A DNA stretch of 64,000 nt from Cysteiniphilum sp. JM-1 (GTDB lineage: Bacteria > Pseudomonadota > Gammaproteobacteria > Francisellales > Francisellaceae), in the NCBI RefSeq assembly GCF_008711525.1, contig NZ_VXKS01000002.1:1-64000 (forward strand). Reading direction: 5' to 3'. A program made the position numbers and the translations under genes. Under the pieces are notes generated by a model. That model worked only from the letters and a program-made list of their open reading frames with translations. It did not search any database and had not been told where the DNA came from. Numbering within the stretch: the first letter of the stretch is position 1; every line of letters begins with the position of its first letter. Shown in pieces: positions 18,215 to 30,200 of the stretch.

Positions 18215-19501
18215 ATGAAAACATTAACCAATCCACGCGCTATCGCGTGTTCTATTATTCATCAAATCACTCAACATAAAGACAGCTTAGCGTCTTTAGA
18301 TACCACACTTCAACATTATCCACTGACGGAGCAAAATCGCCGTTTAGTCTATCTGTTATGCTATGGCGTGTTTCGCCATTTTTTTTACCTTGAACATATT
18401 TTCAACCGGCAAGCCGAAGGCAAAACCAAACCAAAAGTGCGACTATTGGCAATGATTGGTTTATATCAGATTATCTTTATGCATAAACCAGTGCATGCCT
18501 GTATTAATGAAACCGTCAATGCCTGTGATGAATTAAATATTAATAACTCTAAGTCGTTTATTAATGCCTTATTACGTCAGATTGATAAAGCAATGTTGCC
18601 CACCAGTGATCACTTTAAAGAACTGCCTGATTGGTTATATGGCAAACTTAAGAAACACTACCCAAGCACGCTTGATAGCATCATTACAAACAGTAATATT
18701 CAGCCGCCCATTTTTTTGCGCATTAATCACCAGCAAAGTCCTGAGCAATTTCTAAAGGCACTTAAAGACAATAACATTGGTTACAAAGCAACAACCATTG
18801 ATAACTGTATTCAACTAAATGAAGCACAGAGCATCCAGGAATTACCTTTGTTTTCTCAAGGGTTCTTCAGCGTTCAGGATCAATCGGCTCAATTAGCCGC
18901 ACATATCTTAGCGCCACAAACACGAGAGAAAATTCTTGATGCCTGTGCCGCACCTGGTGGTAAAAGTGCGCATCTATTAGAGCTTTGTCCTGATATCGAA
19001 TTAACCATTATGGATAATAATGCCAAGCGTTTTGAACGCATTAAAGAGAATCTTGCGCGTTTACAATTAAATGAGCTTAATATTCACCTTGCAATTCATG
19101 ACGCCACAGCGCCACTTAAAGAGGATATTTTATTTGACAAAATATTAATTGATGCACCGTGCAGTGCCACGGGTGTGATTCGGCGCAATCCAGATATCAA
19201 AGTGCTACGCACGCCTGATGAGATCAAAGAGATTGTACACATACAACAGCGTATCTTGCATAATCTTGTGAGTTATCTCAAACCTAATGGTTTACTTCTT
19301 TATGCTACTTGCTCTATTTTGCCTGAAGAAAATGACAAGCAAATGACAAATTTCCTGCAAACACATTCTGAGTTTACTGTTATTGATATTCCAATGCTGG
19401 ATAACAGACTCAAACAAGTCCATGGTTACCAGATTTTGCCTACTGAAGATGGAGGCGATGGATTCTACTATTGTCTATTACAAAAAATGAGGGAGACATA
19501 A
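18215..19501 (+). CDS. rsmB: 16S rRNA (cytosine-967-C5)-methyltransferase RsmB
   Basis: The 428-residue protein has an N-terminal NusB-like RNA-binding domain (about 1-140) and a C-terminal Rossmann methyltransferase domain. SAM-binding LDACAAPGGKSAHLLEL lies near residue 245; the motif IV cysteine is in DAPCSATGVIRRNPDIK and the catalytic cysteine of motif VI in YATCSILPEEN. It methylates C967 of 16S rRNA. Its TAA shares one base with the next ATG (TAATG), giving translational coupling. Confidence 0.95.
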   Translation: MKTLTNPRAIACSIIHQITQHKDSLASLDTTLQHYPLTEQNRRLVYLLCYGVFRHFFYLEHIFNRQAEGKTKPKVRLLAMIGLYQIIFMHKPVHACINETVNACDELNINNSKSFINALLRQIDKAMLPTSDHFKELPDWLYGKLKKHYPSTLDSIITNSNIQPPIFLRINHQQSPEQFLKALKDNNIGYKATTIDNCIQLNEAQSIQELPLFSQGFFSVQDQSAQLAAHILAPQTREKILDACAAPGGKSAHLLELCPDIELTIMDNNAKRFERIKENLARLQLNELNIHLAIHDATAPLKEDILFDKILIDAPCSATGVIRRNPDIKVLRTPDEIKEIVHIQQRILHNLVSYLKPNGLLLYATCSILPEENDKQMTNFLQTHSEFTVIDIPMLDNRLKQVHGYQILPTEDGGDGFYYCLLQKMRET

Positions 19502-20190
19502 TGATGACAACAGCAACAAAACAACATTTCTTACAAGGTGATAAGCGTGTCAATAAACATGTTATTATTTTGTTAATCCTATCAATGATCGTTATTTGCG
19601 CGATGACTTCTTCAGCAATCACTGCTACGAAACCTGTTCATTTAGGACTAAGCTTTCCTTTTTCAAATATTATTTTTGCCCTTTTCACTTTCCCCATCAT
19701 TGACGCAGTTTGTGAGTTATATGGTAAAAAGAAAGCCTATTTCATCTCAATCCTTGGGGTAATCAGTCAGGTAATTTTCGTACTGATTATTGAGCTTTCA
19801 GTCGTTATGCCACATACTACAGGCTGGCATGATCAAAGCGTTTATGCCCATGTTTTAGCCAAAAGCAACCTTGTGATTTTGGGCACGGTGATTGGTTTTA
19901 TTATTTCACAGTTTCTTGATGTTTTTATCTTTCAGACAATCAAAGATCTATCTAAAGGACGTTTTTTATGGTTACGTTCAGGGTTTTCAAGCATTTTAGG
20001 TCAATTGATTGATTCCGTGATTTTCATTTCTATCGTTTTTTGGTCTTTTCCTGATAAAACCACATTAATCCTAGGCTCATTTGGCTCTAAAGCCATTTTC
20101 TGTATCCTTGCTATTCCTATTACTTATGCCATTGTTTATGCAGCGAAATGCTATATAAATTCAACTTACCACAATGAATCCATTAGTTAA
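19501..20190 (+). CDS. yhhQ: Queuosine precursor transporter YhhQ
   Basis: The start at 19501 is fixed by GGGAG eight bases upstream and the overlap with the rsmB stop; an upstream in-frame ATG at 19471 has no comparable site. The 229-residue protein has about six hydrophobic segments and the Vut_1/QPTR pattern: SFPFSNIIFALFTFPIIDAV followed by CELYGKKKAY, a QFLDVFIFQTIK helix, and LWLRSGFSSILGQLIDS. It imports preQ0/preQ1 for tRNA queuosine synthesis. It ends 8 bp inside the convergent lipoprotein gene. Confidence 0.9.
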   Translation: MMTTATKQHFLQGDKRVNKHVIILLILSMIVICAMTSSAITATKPVHLGLSFPFSNIIFALFTFPIIDAVCELYGKKKAYFISILGVISQVIFVLIIELSVVMPHTTGWHDQSVYAHVLAKSNLVILGTVIGFIISQFLDVFIFQTIKDLSKGRFLWLRSGFSSILGQLIDSVIFISIVFWSFPDKTTLILGSFGSKAIFCILAIPITYAIVYAAKCYINSTYHNESIS

Positions 20191-20812
20191 ATTCACTGAG
20201 TTTTATATCCTCAATTGCTACTAAAGCTTTGGCAATACCGACTAATTTTTTATGTTCATAAATAGGCATATAGATTGGTGCTACAACTTCTGAAGCACTA
20301 TCATCATATTCAATCTCGCCATAACACACCTTGCCTAATCCATTGTGATAAGCCACTTGCCACCACTTTTCATCTGCTTGATAAAAATCAGTCGTCATAT
20401 TGGTTTGGCAAACATTCATACCCGATAAATCAGTAACAAAAATCTCAATAAAGGCAGGATGCTCTGCCTGAAACTGCTTTAATCTAACCGCGCACGCATT
20501 ATAAAGTAAAAGCTGAACATTATAGGTATCGCGCATTTTTTGCATATTCTGATCAATCGCCTGATAACGCGCTTCAGGTAATGGTGTTTCCTCAGCTAAG
20601 CGCTTATTGGCATTCATTAATGTTTGCGTAATACGACTATCAGCAAAAAGCTCATTCAATTGCGCTTGGCGCACATCTAAATGTGATTTAAGCTCATCTG
20701 CGTACTCACCTGTCTCAAGATCAGACTTGCTTAATGTGTCTTTACTTTGATTACCACAAGCAGTCAGTATTACCAACATCGCACTTAGGATTAACACCTT
20801 TAATTGCTTCAC
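20183..20812 (-). CDS. Lipoprotein with a PDC/Cache-like sensor domain
   Basis: A 209-residue lipoprotein: MKQLKVLILSAMLVILTACG ends in a lipobox with Cys19. The C-terminal half looks like a single PDC/Cache domain: IFVTDLSGMNVCQTNMTTDF, DEKWWQVAYHNG, then VAPIYMPIYEHKKLVGIAKA. Such domains usually bind amino acids or organic acids as the outside part of receptors; here it is a free lipoprotein without kinase or methyl-accepting part. It could act as a ligand-binding partner. Followed by a small membrane protein gene on the same strand upstream (20827-21024). Confidence 0.7.
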   Translation of the reverse strand: MKQLKVLILSAMLVILTACGNQSKDTLSKSDLETGEYADELKSHLDVRQAQLNELFADSRITQTLMNANKRLAEETPLPEARYQAIDQNMQKMRDTYNVQLLLYNACAVRLKQFQAEHPAFIEIFVTDLSGMNVCQTNMTTDFYQADEKWWQVAYHNGLGKVCYGEIEYDDSASEVVAPIYMPIYEHKKLVGIAKALVAIEDIKLSEFN

Positions 20813-20826
20813 ATGACACCGATTAA

Positions 20827-21024
20827 TTATAAATCTTCGTGTTCAACTGTATTGCTTTTCTTTGATGAAAACAAAGATACAATAAATTTAATCACGCGAT
20901 ATACAATCGCCACACCAATCGCAACCAATAAAATCCAAAATAAAAAGATAAAGACATGATAAAGCACAACCAATGCCGTTAATATCACAAAAATAACTAA
21001 GACTTCCTGAATAAACTTTTCCAT
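20827..21024 (-). CDS. Small membrane protein, unknown
   Basis: The 65-residue product is mostly hydrophobic (residues 7-53, two segments: VLVIFVILTALVVLYHVFIF and WILLVAIGVAIVYRVIKFIV) with a short charged tail. It lies 14 bp upstream of the Cache lipoprotein gene and 26 bp downstream of tyrS on the same strand, so all three may be co-transcribed. GGAAA lies eight bases before its ATG. No family recognised. Confidence 0.6.
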   Translation of the reverse strand: MEKFIQEVLVIFVILTALVVLYHVFIFLFWILLVAIGVAIVYRVIKFIVSLFSSKKSNTVEHEDL

Positions 21025-21050
21025 TTTATTTCCTTTTGTTTTTTTACTGT

Positions 21051-22250
21051 CTATACCAATGTAATTTTAGCAAATTTTCTTTTGCCCACTTGATAAACAT
21101 CTGAGGTTTTCTGTTTTAATGCAAGCTGTGTATCCTCAACCTTATCACCATTAATTTTAACCGCACCTTGCTTAATCATACGGATCGCTTCAGAAGTGCT
21201 TGAAACCAAACCTGCTAACTTTAAAACATTTGCAATCGGCATATTGTCTTCTGCTAATGTAATCGTCTCTTCAGGCATATCTTCAGGCATCTGATTCTTT
21301 TGGAAGCGATCGATGAAGTTTTGATGCGCTTTTTGTGCTGCCGCCTCGTCATGAAAGCGCGCAATAATCTCTTTAGCTAAATCAATCTTAACATCACGTG
21401 GGTTTTGACCATTGTTAACCGCTTCTTTTAAACTTTCAATCTCAGTCATCGGCTTAAAGCTTAACAACTCATAATAGCGCCACATCAGCTCATCCGAAAT
21501 CGACATGATTTTACCAAACATCTCATCTGCAGGCTCTTCAATACCAATATAGTTATTGGCTGATTTAGACATTTTCTTGACACCATCTAACCCTTCTAAC
21601 AACGGCATAGTGATAATCACTTGTGGCTCTTGTCCTGCTTGTTTTTGCAGCTCACGCCCCATTAATAAATTAAATTTCTGATCTGTACCACCTAACTCAA
21701 TATCAGCAACCATCGCCACCGAGTCATAGCCTTGCACTAAAGGATATAAAAACTCATGAATAGCAATGCCTTGCCCAGACTTGTAGCGCTTAGAGAAATC
21801 ATCACGCTCAAGCATCCTGGCAACAGTTTGTTTTGACGCAAGCTTAATCATGTCACTTGCGCTCATCTGATCAAACCAATCACCGTTGCGCTTAACGACT
21901 GTTTTTTCTTGATCTAAAATTTTGAAAATTTGCTTTTGATAGGTTTTAGCATTCTCTTCGACATCTGCCGCTGACAATGGTGGACGCGTAGCATTTTTCC
22001 CCGTTGGATCACCAATTTGTGCGGTAAAGTTACCAATTAAAAAATGAATTTCATGTCCTAAATCTTGTAATTGACGCAATTTATTGATCACCACGGTATG
22101 TCCTAAATGAATATCAGGTGCCGTTGGATCACAGCCAAACTTGACAATAAGTGGCTTTTTCTTTTTTAACTTCGCAATCAAATCTTCTTCTAACAGCACC
22201 TCTTCGGCACCACGCTTAATCACACTTAATGTTTGTTCAATGCTATGCAT
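21051..22250 (-). CDS. tyrS: Tyrosyl-tRNA synthetase
   Basis: The 399-residue class I synthetase joins tyrosine to tRNA-Tyr. HLGH at residues 48-51 is the HIGH motif and KMSKS is at 226-230. A C-terminal S4 RNA-binding domain (about 335-399) contains [19 protein letters not shown]. The length and the early HLGH fit the shorter TyrS subclass rather than the 424-residue Escherichia coli type. AAGAAGGT precedes the ATG by 11 bases. Divergent from ftsI across about 200 bp. Confidence 0.96.
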   Translation of the reverse strand: MHSIEQTLSVIKRGAEEVLLEEDLIAKLKKKKPLIVKFGCDPTAPDIHLGHTVVINKLRQLQDLGHEIHFLIGNFTAQIGDPTGKNATRPPLSAADVEENAKTYQKQIFKILDQEKTVVKRNGDWFDQMSASDMIKLASKQTVARMLERDDFSKRYKSGQGIAIHEFLYPLVQGYDSVAMVADIELGGTDQKFNLLMGRELQKQAGQEPQVIITMPLLEGLDGVKKMSKSANNYIGIEEPADEMFGKIMSISDELMWRYYELLSFKPMTEIESLKEAVNNGQNPRDVKIDLAKEIIARFHDEAAAQKAHQNFIDRFQKNQMPEDMPEETITLAEDNMPIANVLKLAGLVSSTSEAIRMIKQGAVKINGDKVEDTQLALKQKTSDVYQVGKRKFAKITLV

Positions 22251-22452
22251 AGCGATCTATTTACCTTCTTTTACCTTTTTATATTTTCTGTCATTTTTGA
22301 TAACCCTCAAGCTGCCTCTATGTATACCAACATTAGCCACAAAACGCAATTACCACTGACAATTATTGGCAATTCTCGCGCGAGCGGTTGTCTTAATGCT
22401 GCATTTTCCGGTACACTCTCGAACTGTTACGGTGACCACGATATTTTTATGC

Positions 22453-24264
22453 ATGAGACAATATAACAATAAGAAAGATAAAGAACTAAAAAAACCCAAA
22501 AAAACTAACACCTATAATGACAAGCCAAAGCGTACACCCAAGCATAAATGGCGCTTTTTCTTTACATTCTTTCTGATTATTGCGGTCTTTCTTGTGCTGG
22601 TTTATCGCTTATTTTATCTAGAAACCAAGGATCACCGCTTTCTATCTGATCACGGTCAAAACGAAAGTCATCGCACCATTGATTTAGATGCAACACGTGG
22701 CATTATCTATGATCGCAACGGCATTCCATTGGCAGTCAGTACCAATTTGTATAAAGTTATTTTGGATATCAAAGTCTTAAAAAACTACCCTGAAAAATAT
22801 CAAAAGATCAATGCGGCAAATATTGATGGTCTTTCATTAAGTGACCTTGAAACACTCATCAGCAAATATCCTAACAAACAATATTATATCGCCGCACAGT
22901 TTGTTGAACCCTCAAAAATCGATGATTTAAAAGCATTAAATATCCCAGGCGTTGAGATAGAGGATCAAAATAGAACCTACTATCCTAAAGCCGATGAAAT
23001 AGCCCCGCTTATTGGTTTTACAAACATTGCTAATAAAGGACAAGATGGCTTGATGCTAACCTATCAAGATAAGCTCCACGCAGAGGAAGGTGCACTATCT
23101 AGTACTTTAGATGGTAAAGGCCGCGCTATAAGTTTCAATGATAAACCGCAACATTACCATCTAGGCAAAAGTATTTACTTAACCGTTGATAGTAATATCC
23201 AAAGCTTTACTTATCAAGCGCTTAAGAAAGGTGTCATTGACACCAATGCCGATTCAGGCGCTGCCGTTGTTGTTGATCCGCAAAATGGCGAGATTTTAGC
23301 ACTTGCCAGTTACCCAAGCTTTAACCCTAATAACTTCAATGAACATACTGGCAAAGCCATTGCCTTACAACCCGTTATTGAGACCTTTGAACCAGGCTCA
23401 ACCATTAAGCCATTTTTCATCTCTCAAGCACTTCTGTCGGGCAAATACACACCAGATAGTATGATTGATACGAATCCTGGTTATTATTTCCTGCATAGTC
23501 ATCGCATTCGTGATGATGCCAACTTTGGTGATATCACCTTGACACAAATTCTTGAGAAATCCAGTAACGTTGGTGTTAGTAAAGTCACCTTAACACTCGA
23601 TAAAGAAAAGGTTTATAACTTCCTATCAAGTTTAGGCTTTGGACAGCCATCAACCATTGATTTCCCACGTGCCACCAATGGTTATTTGCCCCCTTTAAGC
23701 TCATTAAGTGAGTTTGAATTTGCTACCCTTTCCTTTGGTTATGCATTAAGTAGCTCAGCCTTACAGTTAGCACATGCTTATACGATTTTTGGCAATGATG
23801 GCAAGCTTTGTCCAGTAAGCTTAATCAAGCCAAAGCATCCAGATGAAATCAATTGTCGTCAAGTATTACCTCAAGATATTGCCAAAGAAGTATTGGCCAT
23901 GCTACAAACGGTGGTCAGCATTCATGGTACAGGTGTGCTTGCTAATATTCCAGGGTTTGACGTTGCCGGCAAAACAGGTACTTCACATCGCGTTGCCAAT
24001 GGTAAATTTGTTAATGAATATAACGCCATTTTTGCCGGTGTAGCACCCGTTAAAAATCCAAGACTTTCAATTGTCGTTTGGATCAACAACCCTAAAGGTA
24101 GCCATTTTTATCAATTCGGTGGCGTATCAGCAGCACCTGTCTTTGCCAGTATTGCTCAGCACACCTTGCAATATATGGGCGTGCCTTATCAGCAGCCATT
24201 AAGTGAATATGAGTTATTAAATCGAAATAAGAAATGGTTGATGCAGATTATTGCCGATAACTAG
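22453..24264 (+). CDS. ftsI: Peptidoglycan transpeptidase FtsI (PBP3)
   Basis: The septal class B penicillin-binding protein, 603 residues from ATG 22453 (MRQYNNKKDK); an earlier TTG at 22366 would add an unlike N-terminus. A basic cytoplasmic tail of about 40 residues precedes one membrane helix (FFFTFFLIIAVFLVLVYRLF). The pedestal domain has TRGIIYDRNGIPLAVS. Catalytic motifs are SxxK at Ser316 (GSTIKPF), SSN at 370-372 and KTG at 507-509. It is the target of beta-lactams at the septum. It stands outside any dcw cluster here. The stop codon overlaps that of the RTX gene by four bases. Confidence 0.93.
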   Translation: MRQYNNKKDKELKKPKKTNTYNDKPKRTPKHKWRFFFTFFLIIAVFLVLVYRLFYLETKDHRFLSDHGQNESHRTIDLDATRGIIYDRNGIPLAVSTNLYKVILDIKVLKNYPEKYQKINAANIDGLSLSDLETLISKYPNKQYYIAAQFVEPSKIDDLKALNIPGVEIEDQNRTYYPKADEIAPLIGFTNIANKGQDGLMLTYQDKLHAEEGALSSTLDGKGRAISFNDKPQHYHLGKSIYLTVDSNIQSFTYQALKKGVIDTNADSGAAVVVDPQNGEILALASYPSFNPNNFNEHTGKAIALQPVIETFEPGSTIKPFFISQALLSGKYTPDSMIDTNPGYYFLHSHRIRDDANFGDITLTQILEKSSNVGVSKVTLTLDKEKVYNFLSSLGFGQPSTIDFPRATNGYLPPLSSLSEFEFATLSFGYALSSSALQLAHAYTIFGNDGKLCPVSLIKPKHPDEINCRQVLPQDIAKEVLAMLQTVVSIHGTGVLANIPGFDVAGKTGTSHRVANGKFVNEYNAIFAGVAPVKNPRLSIVVWINNPKGSHFYQFGGVSAAPVFASIAQHTLQYMGVPYQQPLSEYELLNRNKKWLMQIIADN

Positions 24265-27200
24265 GCTGATTTTGGCATCCAAGCATTTACAAGTGTATTT
24301 TTAATCTCATCTTGCTGATCTTTGTTTAACAGATCTTCGCCAACACCTGTTTCAACATTAAAGCTTGCCAATGTTTGAATAATCACATCAATTTGTTTGT
24401 TGCTTAGTACAAATTTACCAACTTCTATCTCATCGATTTGATGGTCTCCAGATTCAAACCAATCCGTTACAATGATCTCTTTGGGTTTGTTTTTGTCTGC
24501 CAAATTCTTAATCATTAAGTTGCTTACTTCACGATAAAATCTTAAATCCGTTGTTTTAATGCCGTTGAGCTTCATAAAGTCAGAACTGCCATCACCATCA
24601 TAATTATTAATTATTGTATTATTGGTATTTTTGAAGTTGATTTGATAATGATCACTGCCATTGCCACCGCTTAAGATATTGTTATCACCATGCGCGATAA
24701 GGGTATCATCTCCGTCCTGACCTTGAAGCAAATCATCACCATTTTTAGCACGAAGTGTATCATCACCTTGACCACCAAAAAGCTGATCCGCGCCATCATT
24801 GCCTGCATATAAGGTATCGTTTCCAGCCTCACCATATAAGCTATTATCACCCCATTGCGCGTAAAGCTGATCATTGCCGCCTCCTGCATAAATGACATCA
24901 TCACCTTTACCTGCATAGATCAAATCACTCCCATTGCCACTATAAACGGTATCATCTCCAGCACCTGAGCGAATAGTATTTTGACCGGATTGAACCTCGA
25001 TAACATCATCACCATTGCCTGTGGTAATGATATTATTACCGTTGCCTGCATAGATCTCATTGTCACCATGCCCCGCTTTAATGACATTATCACCATCATA
25101 AACATAAATCACATCATAGCCATTGCCACTATAAATTTGATTATCGCCATCGCCCACATCGATCTCATTATCACCATGTCCAGCGCGAATGATATTATTA
25201 CCATCGCCTAATTCAATGTAATCATCACCGCCCCCTGTCATAATGATATTATCACCATCATAAGCGTAGACTTGATTATCTCCACTACCTAATTTTACTG
25301 TATTGTTACCATCTCCTAGATTAACTGAATCGTCACCTGAGCCTGCATAAACCACATTATCACCATCCCCAGCATCAAGCTCATTATCACCGTTCCCTAG
25401 TTTGATTAGATTATTACCGTCCTCAACATAAACATAATCATAATCCGCACCGCCATAGATCTGATTATTACCACTGCCTGCTTGAATGCTATTTTCGCCA
25501 TGCCCTGCTTTAATGACATTATCACCCTGACCAACTTCAATCATATCAGCGCCACTGCCTGTGATAATCGTATTCTCACCATCACCAGCTTCAACCACAT
25601 TATCACCACTTCCTGCCTTAATGAGGTTATTACCATTATCTACATGAATCCTATCATCACCACTTCCGGTTGTAATGGTATTATTTCCGGCACCGGCTTC
25701 AATCCAGTTATCGCCTGATTTGGCATGAATGACATCATCTCCAGCATAGCTTTCGATATAGTCATTACCTTTGCTGCCTATGCGATGTATATCATCCGTT
25801 ATTGCACTATATTTATTTTCATCCTTTAATAGCTCTGCGATTGAATGCGTATTACCTTCGCTATCAATAATGGTTTCAACACTTAATCCCTTAAAGTAGC
25901 CACTTAGCTTCATGCTGCTACGATAAAAACCACCATTATTTTGATAACTGCCCGCCTGCTCAAAATCACTGTTGAATGCAATGATTGAAAGATCATCGTT
26001 GTCCCTTAGAAAATAAAGCTCATCCATACTCACATCTTTAAGTAAAATAGCATCCTCTGTATTTAATTCATCAGCGATGATAACATCATCATTGAAAGAA
26101 AGATTTGATAATACATAATGATCAGCACCTAAGCCTCCGGCTAAATAATCATGATAGCCACCACCATCTAAAATATCGTTACCTTCAGTGCCTTGTAAAT
26201 ACTCGCTTCTGCCTATCCCTTTGATATGTATCATTTGTGCTACTTCATCAAAGCACGTTAAAGTCACACTGTTATGAAAGGTCTTGTCTTCGCCATTGAT
26301 CTCCATGCTAATCGCTTTATGCGGCATTAGTTGCCAACGCTCGGTGCCGTTGTTAAATTCAATATATGTCGGTGAAGAATAGTCCCGTTTATCCTCATCG
26401 TAATCTTTGGTCATGCCATAATCTACTAGGGTAATATTAAGCCCTTTCTCCTTGGAAATAAATATTAAGTCTTTGATATGCCACTTAAGATAACGCTCCC
26501 CTAGCTTTGATTGAATTTGCGAAAATGATGTTAAATTGATCTGGTCAAAATCACTTAATTGGATACCTTCATTAAATACTAACGTTGAACTGTTTTCGGT
26601 GATTTGTCGTGGTAAATCCATTTTTTTAACTTTATCTTCTCCATCCATTGCCGAAAAAACATAACGGTTATGTCCCACATCACCATAAAGATAGTCATTA
26701 CCTTTGCCACCGATTAAAGTATCATCACCCGCTCCTGCAGCTAAGCGGTCATCACCCAAGCCGCCATCAAGTGTATCGTCACCAGCATTTCCCTCTAAAT
26801 TATCATTCCCATCTTGCCCATACATCAAATCATTTTCATTACTACCTATTAGCTTATCATCATAAGGCGTCCCTCTTACCGTAGCTGGATCAAGTAACAT
26901 ATGGGATCTATCGACCATTTCGTCATCGGCGAAAACAAATTGATTCACGCCTGAGCGGTAATTTGATGTCGTGGTGTAAAAGTTTTTTAATACAATCTGA
27001 TCCTGATTATTTGCGTGCTTAACAATGAGATCATCTAGATTTTTAACAAAGAAAACATCACCAAGCATAATTCCATCTGTAAACACTACGGTATCATTCG
27101 CGAACTGCTCACTATTATACAAGTGAGTTGCTTGAATTTCATCTCTACCAAAGTTTACGCCAAATATATAGTTGTTCTTACCATACCCTCCAACTAAAAG

Positions 27201-30200
27201 ATCATTGCCCTGCCCGCCATTCAATATATCATCTCCATCATTGCCATATAATTGGTCATCGCCCTCACCACCAAAAACCTCATCATCGCCTTTACCTCCA
27301 TATAAATAATCATTTCCAATCATCCCTTCTAAAACATCATCAGCAATCGTCCCATGAAAGCTATCTGCCTGATCCGTCCCCACATAATGAACATTCTCAG
27401 GTGTAATATTAAAAACCTCGTCACCTCGTTGCCAAACGGTACCATTTGCAAACTCAATTCGTGACACTTTGCCTAAATCGACATAGTCATCAAGCGCTTT
27501 ATAAAAATTAGTAAGCCTAACACTATCATACTCATTGATTGTTAATTGCAGATCATACTCAATTCTTTTGAGAGAAATACTCTCAGGACTTATACCGGCA
27601 GAGAAACGCAATACATCATTAAAAGTGTCATTGATTGTCCCCTCATCTTTAGCACTAAAGAGGTAATCCATCATATAAGTGCCATCATAATTAAAGCCAA
27701 TACGCCCTTGCGCATCCAAAAAGGCATTCTTCACAACAACATCATGCCCATCACCTAAATGGTAAATATAAGTCGATTGATTGCGGTAACCACTAACAAT
27801 TATATCATCGCCTTTGCCCGCCTCCGTTATGGTATGGCTATTTGCTAGAAATTGCCCTCCAGTGAAACCTCCGTCAGTGGCAACGTAATATACCTCTGAC
27901 ACCACAACTCCTGACACAATAACATCATCACCACTACCACCAAAAACTTTATTGTTTCCAGCTCTGGCAACAATCATATCGTCACCCTCACCGCCATCTA
28001 AAATATTATTGCTACCTCCACCATGCAAAACATCATCCCCTGCCTCACCATATAATGCATCAGCTATAAAATCTTCATTATTATAGTTTGAAAAAATACG
28101 CATATCTGATGCCAAATAATCATTACCATCGCCACCAAAAACAATATCGATATAAAAACTCCCACTTTCGGTATGGATCCAATCATCACCATCACCGCCA
28201 TCAACATAATTAAATGCTAAGCTACTGCTTGGACTTGTTGTATACCATCTAGGGCTATCTATTGGATTGATTACATCATTTTGATCACTACCTATAACAA
28301 TTTCATTGCCTTGAATAGTATGCTCCAGAGATTCTTGTAGCGTGTGTATGGCACTGATCATGCCATTTTTAAACTGATCTGATTGTATTTGTGATAGCTC
28401 AGCCATTTGCTCATCATTTAACGTTCTTAAGACATTTGCTAATGTTTTGTTACTATCCCAACCAAGCGCTGATAGCTGATTATTCTCTACCGTATTAAGT
28501 GATAATAACAAGCCAATCGTATCAATCGCACTAATTTGTACACTATCAGTAAAATACTGATCAATAGCCTCAAAATTTATCGCCAATTGATCCTGATCAT
28601 CGATATAAAATTCAACCATATCAACCAACCGTTGATAATCATACGTTTTAAAAACATTGTTCTCAACAGACACCAATAATTTATCATATGCACTATTAAT
28701 CAATGGCGCTTGCTGTGCAAATCCCACGAATATCGCATCATTTAACACTAAATCTTCATTACTGTTAAACTTCATCACGTTTGACCAATTACCAATGGAT
28801 ATTCTAATTTCCGAATTTTCCCCATTCTCAGTGATAGCATAATCAAGCATATGACTAAAATTAAATGCCTCAAGTACAGCAATCTTCTCTAAGCGCTGAC
28901 GTGTTTCATCACTAATGTCAAAACTAATCTGTGCACCTGACTCGAATGTTAACCCTTCCAATGTCGTAATAGCTGAGGTAAACCCTTCCGCTGATTGTGA
29001 CCATACCTTAACAAGTTCTTGATATAAACTTTTGCGCTGTTGATAACTATTGGTTTGTATAATACTTTGCACAACGTTAGCAATGTCTGGATTGAGTAAT
29101 GCCGCTTGATTTAAGTCCCTTACAGCGCCTGAGCCTTGCATATTAAACGCCAAATCCATGGTCTCCAATTCATCAGCAAATTGATGGTTAAAGTCATCAT
29201 GATATTCACGATAAAATAAATTGGCATTAAAATCTAAAGCAGCGACGACAAAGCTCTCACCATTGATCATGTTATAAGTTGATTTCTTAGCGATCACACC
29301 ACCGGCTGAGCCACTGCCATCATTAATCGCATTTAAATCAACGCTTGATATGCCAGCATCATCTAGGCTTTTGAGCTCGCCTTCTTGCACAACACCATCT
29401 TGATTGCTATCTTGCCATAATCGAAGCTCATCAAATGCTGTATCATTATGATCAAAAACACCATCGTTATTATCATCCAAATCTGATAGCGCATCAAAAC
29501 CATCTGTGGCTTTCTCTCCATTTGCTTTAATGGTATTGTCCCCAAATAACTCTAATCCATTATCAATCTGTCCATTTTGATCTACATCACGTACCAGTAA
29601 AGCATCATCAGCACCAACCCAACCTGAGGCATATTTCACTCCATCACCATTGTGATCAAATAGCACACTTCCATCCGCAACTACGGTTTCAACACCATCA
29701 CCGTCTAAATCAAAAACTAATGGGTCAGCTCGCAACGGTACTGCATTGGCTGCGGCGTTGAAGTCATTATTAATAGTTTTATCTATGGGGTCTTCCTTAT
29801 TATCTTCTTTTTTATCTTCAGGGCAATCATCTAACTCTGAGGTAACTCTATCTCTTTGATCTCCATCAAGAAAAGATGTTAATACCTCGTTCATCATTCC
29901 CCCTAATTTCTCACCTAATAAATTGAAAAACGCATTCACATCACTATCCAAATAGAGCTGAACCCCATCATATATTGCCTTTGATACTTGATTATAACTA
30001 TCTGGTGAGTTTTCTTTCCAAAAATTCAAGACCGAGTCTGTCCAACTTCCTTTTGATTTATACGTAAACTTATTGGCAAAGTCTTGAAAACTCCCATCAA
30101 AATTATTAATTGCAAAATATAAGTCACTAAAGGCTCTTTTTGTTGCTGCAAGCAAAATTATAGCACCTACACCTTTCCCAGCAATCCTAAGTCCACTTCG

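Noticed and set aside
22366-22452. Extended FtsI N-terminus from TTG
   Set aside because: The 29 added residues do not look like an FtsI cytoplasmic tail and overlap the tyrS/ftsI promoter region.
24660-25780. Regular short repeats looking like a CRISPR or tandem DNA array
   Set aside because: The minus strand is one open frame coding RTX nonapeptides; no constant repeat-spacer pattern of CRISPR type exists.
24671-28842. Open frames on both strands inside the RTX gene (His-rich or Ile/Thr-rich products)
   Set aside because: They are shadows of the repeat codons and have biased compositions with no ribosome sites.
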